Of a DNA stretch of 20,109 nt, positions 16,382 to 20,109 are shown piece by piece. The first letter of the stretch is position 1. Every line of letters begins with the position of its first letter. The notes under the pieces were generated by a model. The model was not told the DNA's origin. It searched no databases and saw only the letters and a list, made by a program, of their open reading frames with translations. The position numbers and the translations under genes were made by a program. Origin of the DNA: Planctomycetaceae bacterium UBA2972 (lineage in GTDB: Bacteria > Planctomycetota > Planctomycetia > Pirellulales > Pirellulaceae); NCBI GenBank assembly GCA_002348315.1, contig DEAW01000067.1, positions 3,076 to 23,184 on the forward strand. Direction: 5' to 3'.

Positions 16382-17683
16382 ATGGAAGGATCAGATAACA
16401 TGCTTCGTTTGATCAGCGGTTTTGGAATTATTGTCATGTTATTGTTGGCATGGGCATTGGGGACCAACCGCAATATTCGCAACAACCGAGTCTTGATCGG
16501 TGGTTTGGGGCTGCAGTTGATTCTGGCCGTTCTTGTCATGCGAACGACCGAAGGGAATGCCGTTTTTACCGTCATTGGTAGCATGTTTTCCGGCATGCTT
16601 GATTTTGTGGATGAAGGCTCCGAAGGCGTGTTTGGCGCTAACTACGGTGAATTCTTTTTTGCGTTCAAGGTACTGCCGACGATCATTTTCTTTTCGTCGT
16701 TAATGGCCATCCTGTATTATTTGCGAGTCATGCAACCTATTGTTCAGGCCATGGCATGGCTTATGAGGATTACGTTTAAGACCTCCGGCGCGGAAACTCT
16801 TGCCGCCGCAGCAAATGTTTTCGTGGGTCAGACTGAAGCCCCACTCGTGGTGAAACCCTATATTTCTAGAATGACGAAATCAGAGCTGATGTCTTTGATG
16901 GTAGGAGGATTTGCGACGATCTCAGGAGGAATATTGGCAGCCTATATCGGTATGGGGATCGATGCCACGCATCTCGTTAGCGCATCTGTAATTTCAGCAC
17001 CAGCTGCCTTAGTCATCGCGAAATTAATGCAGCCGGAAGTTGATGAGCCTGACACACTCGGATCTGGTGTGGCAATTGATGTAGAAGCAGACGGCCCGGT
17101 AAATGTGGTCGACGCTGCAACTCAGGGGGCTAGCGTCGGTCTCAAACTGGCACTCAATGTGGGCGCTATGTTGATCGCCTTTCTGGCATTGTTGGCATTG
17201 GCAAAATGGATTTTTAGTAGTACCGGTGAGGCTTTAGAGTGGAGTATTAATCTGGTAGCGGGTGAAGGTGCGGTTGATTTTCAATGGAGTTTGGAATCGG
17301 CCATGGGATACTGTTTTGCACCGCTGGCCTGGGTGATGGGAATCGAATGGTCCGAGTGTATAAAAGCTGGTGAATTGCTTAGTTATAAAGTCATCGCTAA
17401 TGAATTCATTGCCTATGATCTATTGGCCGATGTGCAATCGGATCCTGCTACGGCGTTAAGTGATAGAACGACCATGATCCTAACGTACGCGTTATGCGGC
17501 TTTGCCAACTTTGGTTCGATAGGCATCCAGATTGCCGGAATCGGAGGCCTGGCGCCAGAGCGACGAGGGGACCTGGCAAAACTAAGTGTTCGCGCGATGA
17601 TCGGAGGTACACTGGCGGCATTTATGACGGCCTGTTTTGCAGGACTCTTGTATGGTGATCCGATCAGTTTATTTGGGATGTAG
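16382..17683 (+). CDS. Concentrative nucleoside transporter (CNT/NupC family)
   Basis: I choose the ATG at 16382 (433 residues), close behind AGGTGG (16372-16377). An in-frame TTG at 16334 would add 16 non-hydrophobic residues, and an ATG at 16400 is also possible. The membrane protein carries the CNT signatures: NVFVGQTEAPLVVKPYI (145-161), GGFATISGGILAAYI (175-189), NEFIAY (340-345) and CGFANFGSIGIQIAG (372-386). Relative to Vibrio cholerae CNT as I remember it, the base-contacting Gln-Thr-Glu (150-152), Glu341, Asn376 and Ser379 are kept. Sodium-site residues Asn145 and Val148 are kept too, with Thr179 for Ser. It should therefore be a sodium-coupled nucleoside importer. It lies 61 bases after upp and 15 before the amidase gene. 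Confidence 0.93.
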   Translation: MEGSDNMLRLISGFGIIVMLLLAWALGTNRNIRNNRVLIGGLGLQLILAVLVMRTTEGNAVFTVIGSMFSGMLDFVDEGSEGVFGANYGEFFFAFKVLPTIIFFSSLMAILYYLRVMQPIVQAMAWLMRITFKTSGAETLAAAANVFVGQTEAPLVVKPYISRMTKSELMSLMVGGFATISGGILAAYIGMGIDATHLVSASVISAPAALVIAKLMQPEVDEPDTLGSGVAIDVEADGPVNVVDAATQGASVGLKLALNVGAMLIAFLALLALAKWIFSSTGEALEWSINLVAGEGAVDFQWSLESAMGYCFAPLAWVMGIEWSECIKAGELLSYKVIANEFIAYDLLADVQSDPATALSDRTTMILTYALCGFANFGSIGIQIAGIGGLAPERRGDLAKLSVRAMIGGTLAAFMTACFAGLLYGDPISLFGM

Positions 17684-17698
17684 GGTAAAAGATAAAGA

Positions 17699-19123
17699 AT
17701 GATGACGCATGATCCAATCTATTTGTCAGCAACTGAGCAGGCGGCATTAGTTCAGCAGCGAGCGATTTCGGCACGTGAACTTCTTGAAGTCCATCTGCAG
17801 CAGATTCAACATGTTAATCCTGACGTGAACGCGATTGTTACCCTCGTTGAGCAACAGGCTCGTGAACGCGCGTTGGCATTGGATGAGTTGCAAGCTAAAG
17901 GTGAACCACTTGGCGTATTACACGGTTTGCCGATTGCTCATAAAGACCTCACGATGACCAAAGGGATTCGCACAACCTTTGGAAGCCCGATTTACGCAGA
18001 CAATGTACCTGGCAGTGATGAGTTATTGATCCAACGTCTGAAGCAAGCGGGTGTCGTGACCCTGGGAAAAACAAATACACCCGAATTTGGTGCCGGTTCA
18101 CAGACGTTTAATCAAGTATTTGGGCCGACGCGCAACCCCTACGATTTAAGCAGGACCTGTGGCGGTAGCAGCGGTGGCGCGGCAGTCGCACTTGCAACGC
18201 GGATGGTCCCCATCGCGGACGGTAGTGATATGGGAGGAAGTCTGCGTAATCCGGCAAATTTTTGTAATGTCGTTGGGTTTCGACCATCGACAGGTAGAGT
18301 TCCGAGTTGGCCAACGGATAATGCTTGGTTTTCCTTCGGAGTACAGGGCCCTATGGCACGTACGGTGGATGACATTGCCTTAATGTTACAGGCCATTGCG
18401 GGGCCGGATCCAAGAGTTCCTTTGTGTATTAATGAGTCACCAGAATTGTTTGCCGGTGAGTTAGCCCTAGCAAACAGTCCACAGCGAATAGCGTGGGCTT
18501 CGACGTTGGGTGGCTTGCCAGTGGATCCAGAAGTATTACGAGTGTTGGAAGGTCAACGAGCAGTCTTTGAAGAGATGGGATGCATTGTTGAGGATGCATG
18601 CCTGGATTTCAGAGAAGCAGACGAAGTGTTCAAAGTATTGAGAGCATTTCGGTTTGAGATGAAATTTGGCCCCCTGACAAGTGAACATGCTCATCAGATG
18701 AAGGACACAGTCCTTTGGAATATCGAACAGGGTCAATCGTTGACGGGGCCGGAAGTTGGTAGGGCGCAACAGAAGCGAACGACATTGTTTCGAAAGACGA
18801 TCCAGTTCTTTGAGAAGTATGACTTTCTTATCGCCCCCGTTAGTCAGGTGCCTCCTTTCAGCGTGGAGAAACCATTTGTGTCTGAAATCGACGGTGTCGA
18901 GATGGAAACGTACATTGACTGGATGAAGAGTTGTTATTTCATTACCGCAACGGGAATGCCAGCAATTTCGATGCCGGCGGGGTTCACTAGTGAAGGCCTG
19001 CCCGTGGGGATTCAAATCGTGGGGGGCTTTCGTAAAGATCGGAGTGTCCTGGAGATTGCTAAAGCATTCGAGGTTCGGACTAATGTAGCCTCACAGTTAC
19101 CGAATGTCCTGTCAGCCGATTAA
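17699..19123 (+). CDS. Amidase signature family enzyme
   Basis: The 474-residue protein shows the whole amidase signature. The Ser-cis-Ser-Lys triad is Lys82 (in PIAHKDL), Ser157 (in CGGSSGG, 154-160) and Ser181 (in DMGGSLRNPA, 177-186). The spacings of 75 and 24 residues match the fatty acid amide hydrolase and GatA pattern. It hydrolyses some C-N amide bond in the cytoplasm. It resembles GatA-like amidases, but no gatB or gatC is nearby, so a tRNA-amidation role is not favoured. It lies 15 bases after the nucleoside transporter in the salvage set, which suggests an amide or ureido compound related to pyrimidine breakdown, although that is inference from position. It ends four bases before the convergent cdd gene. 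No signal peptide is seen, and the ribosome-binding site is weak. Confidence 0.92.
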   Translation: MMTHDPIYLSATEQAALVQQRAISARELLEVHLQQIQHVNPDVNAIVTLVEQQARERALALDELQAKGEPLGVLHGLPIAHKDLTMTKGIRTTFGSPIYADNVPGSDELLIQRLKQAGVVTLGKTNTPEFGAGSQTFNQVFGPTRNPYDLSRTCGGSSGGAAVALATRMVPIADGSDMGGSLRNPANFCNVVGFRPSTGRVPSWPTDNAWFSFGVQGPMARTVDDIALMLQAIAGPDPRVPLCINESPELFAGELALANSPQRIAWASTLGGLPVDPEVLRVLEGQRAVFEEMGCIVEDACLDFREADEVFKVLRAFRFEMKFGPLTSEHAHQMKDTVLWNIEQGQSLTGPEVGRAQQKRTTLFRKTIQFFEKYDFLIAPVSQVPPFSVEKPFVSEIDGVEMETYIDWMKSCYFITATGMPAISMPAGFTSEGLPVGIQIVGGFRKDRSVLEIAKAFEVRTNVASQLPNVLSAD

Positions 19124-19127
19124 GAGA

Positions 19128-19511
19128 TTAGTCGAGAGAAGTAAAAGCCCACGGTAATAGTTCTCTAATAGAGTGCGAGCTTAGGGGCGTACCTTCCAGA
19201 TTCACTAAATGGATGGTGCTGTTGGGGGCAAGCTCGGCAATGAGTTGCCGGCAGTTTCCACAAGGGGCGGCACCTGATGAAGTTGCGATCACCAGATCAG
19301 TGATGTCTGAGAGTCCCTGTGCAACGGCCGTCCCTAATGCATTGGCCTCCGCACAAATGGTACTGCCGTAAGCAGCGTTTTCAACATTGCATCCCATCGC
19401 TGTTTGGCCCAATTGGTTTTGCAGGGCGACACCAACCTGGAAGTTTGAATAGGGGCAGTAAGCCTGGCGGCGGGCATCGAGGGCAAGCTGGATGAGATCT
19501 TCGAGGGACAT
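19128..19511 (-). CDS. cdd: Cytidine deaminase
   Basis: The 127-residue protein is the short homotetrameric type and converts cytidine and deoxycytidine to uridine and deoxyuridine. The zinc site is C53-A-E55 with the catalytic Glu55, plus C84 and C87 in PCGNCRQ. Substrate-binding FQVGVAL (24-30) and GCNVENAAYG (40-49) are present. The residue after the catalytic Glu is Ala56; most family members have Arg there (CAER), where it offsets the charge of the zinc cysteines. The ATG at 19511 lies eight bases after the phosphorylase stop, with AGG overlapping that stop, so the two genes are translationally close. It converges on the amidase gene with a four-base gap. Confidence 0.95.
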   Translation of the reverse strand: MSLEDLIQLALDARRQAYCPYSNFQVGVALQNQLGQTAMGCNVENAAYGSTICAEANALGTAVAQGLSDITDLVIATSSGAAPCGNCRQLIAELAPNSTIHLVNLEGTPLSSHSIRELLPWAFTSLD

Positions 19512-19519
19512 GAGGAAGC

Positions 19520-20109
19520 CTATGTGGGGGTCTGGCTGATGGTGCCCATGATCAATGGACGTGGTTCGACCGGGTGATTGGAAAGGTGGATCGCATTCTG
19601 TAATTGAGTTAAATAGGATTTGGGAGATGGATGAGAAATGGCGCCAAGGACATCGCCTTTGGCTATCTGGTCCCCCACCTTTTTAGCGACGGCGATAGCG
19701 ACGTTGGAGTCAATGGTGTCATCCGGGAGCTGCCTGCCACCGCCCATGCGTACGAGTAATGCTCCCAATGCTCCGGTATTGATTGATTTTATGAATCCTT
19801 CCTCGGTGGCAATAAGCGGTGTCCAGTGCAGACCTGGAAGTTGGCATAATTGACCTCCTTGTTTTTCAACCATTGCTTCGAAATGATTCTGAGCGTGTCC
19901 GTTGGTTAGGTTGTCAGTGACATCGTTAAAGGAAACTGAACGGCCGGCGAGTTGTAAAAGCTCGTAAGTGAAGGTGGTCACCAAATGGATAAGATCGGGT
20001 GGGCCTGAACCGTGAAAGGTGAGCAGTGCCTCGCGTACTTCGGCGGTATTGCCAATGGCCGTGCCCAGTGGTTGATCCATGTCGGTAATGATGGCTTTTG
20101 CCTTGACGT
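19520..20109 (-). CDS. Pyrimidine-nucleoside (thymidine) phosphorylase, C-terminal part
   Basis: The frame is open from the right edge, so the N-terminal half (roughly 235 of ~430 residues) is missing. The first visible residues KAIITDMDQPLG, followed by GNTAEVREAL, are the diagnostic block of thymidine/pyrimidine-nucleoside phosphorylases, and the ATG at 20080 is an internal Met, not a start. The tail (about the last 95 residues) is the PYNP C-terminal barrel-sandwich domain, with GFIKSINTGALGALLVRMGGG, LPDDTIDSNVAI and KVGDQIAKGDVLG. The enzyme splits (deoxy)uridine or thymidine with phosphate into base and (deoxy)ribose-1-phosphate. I cannot tell deoA from pdp without the N-terminal half. 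It is upstream of cdd by eight bases, so the two form an operon for turning cytidine into uracil plus sugar phosphate. Confidence 0.95.
   Translation of the reverse strand, partial: VKAKAIITDMDQPLGTAIGNTAEVREALLTFHGSGPPDLIHLVTTFTYELLQLAGRSVSFNDVTDNLTNGHAQNHFEAMVEKQGGQLCQLPGLHWTPLIATEEGFIKSINTGALGALLVRMGGGRQLPDDTIDSNVAIAVAKKVGDQIAKGDVLGAISHPSPKSYLTQLQNAIHLSNHPVEPRPLIMGTISQTPT

Noticed and set aside
16105..16596. Minus-strand open frame of 163 codons across upp and the transporter start
   Set aside because: It runs antisense to the PRPP loop of upp and to the transporter N-terminus, and the product has no family resemblance.
18536..19015. Minus-strand open frame of 159 codons inside the amidase gene
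   Set aside because: It is a shadow of the conserved amidase frame, with no domain.
17699..19123. Assignment of the amidase as GatA of the tRNA amidotransferase
   Set aside because: The catalytic triad fits the whole amidase family, and there is no gatB or gatC nearby, so the narrower name is not supported.
1..20109. Prophage, transposon, CRISPR, toxin-antitoxin or defence island
   Set aside because: I read no integrase, transposase, repeat-spacer pattern, terminal inverted repeats, tRNA-associated site or known defence domain anywhere in the window.

Overview
The window looks like chromosomal DNA of a planctomycete, probably of the Pirellula/Rhodopirellula type. The strongest evidence is a set of protein families largely confined to that phylum: DUF1501, DUF1549/DUF1553 (planctomycete cytochrome PSCyt2 plus PSD1), a PSCyt1 cytochrome fused to WD40 repeats, a ThuA-like secreted protein, a DUF1570 metallopeptidase, and a small secreted protein with a planctomycete-type C-terminal domain. 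Most proteins of the left and middle parts carry Sec or Tat export signals. I saw no rRNA, tRNA, CRISPR array, insertion sequence, integrase or phage gene.

Layout. (1) 1-659, minus: 5' part of a secreted protein that runs off the left edge. (2) 660-1058: a divergent intergenic region. (3) 1059-3428, plus: a secreted DUF1570 zinc peptidase and an unrecognised polytopic membrane protein. (4) 3379-6068, minus: four genes reading leftward, namely a secreted planctomycete protein, a CGDC thioredoxin-like protein, SufE and a ZIP metal transporter. The ZIP gene overlaps the end of the membrane-protein gene tail to tail by 50 bases. (5) 6278-14505, plus: a likely operon of DUF1501, Big2-DUF1549-DUF1553, PSCyt1-WD40-multidomain and ThuA proteins. 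(6) 14509-15486, minus: a secreted alpha/beta hydrolase. (7) 15694-19123, plus: upp, a concentrative nucleoside transporter and an amidase. (8) 19128-20109, minus: cdd and the C-terminal part of a pyrimidine-nucleoside phosphorylase that runs off the right edge.

How the genes work together. The right third is a pyrimidine salvage locus. The CNT transporter should import nucleosides, cytidine deaminase should convert (deoxy)cytidine to (deoxy)uridine, the phosphorylase should release the base, and UPRT should convert uracil to UMP. The amidase sits in this set without an obvious step. The middle block encodes a complete exported planctomycete cytochrome/DUF set of unknown substrate, with haem-type CxxCH motifs on two separate proteins. 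The thioredoxin-SufE-ZIP row combines thiol chemistry, sulfur transfer for Fe-S assembly, and divalent metal transport.

Notable details are a cytidine deaminase with alanine where the family has its zinc-site arginine, a ZIP transporter with glutamate in place of the first TM4 metal-ligand histidine, a nine-G run inside a coding region, and a likely TTG start for upp.
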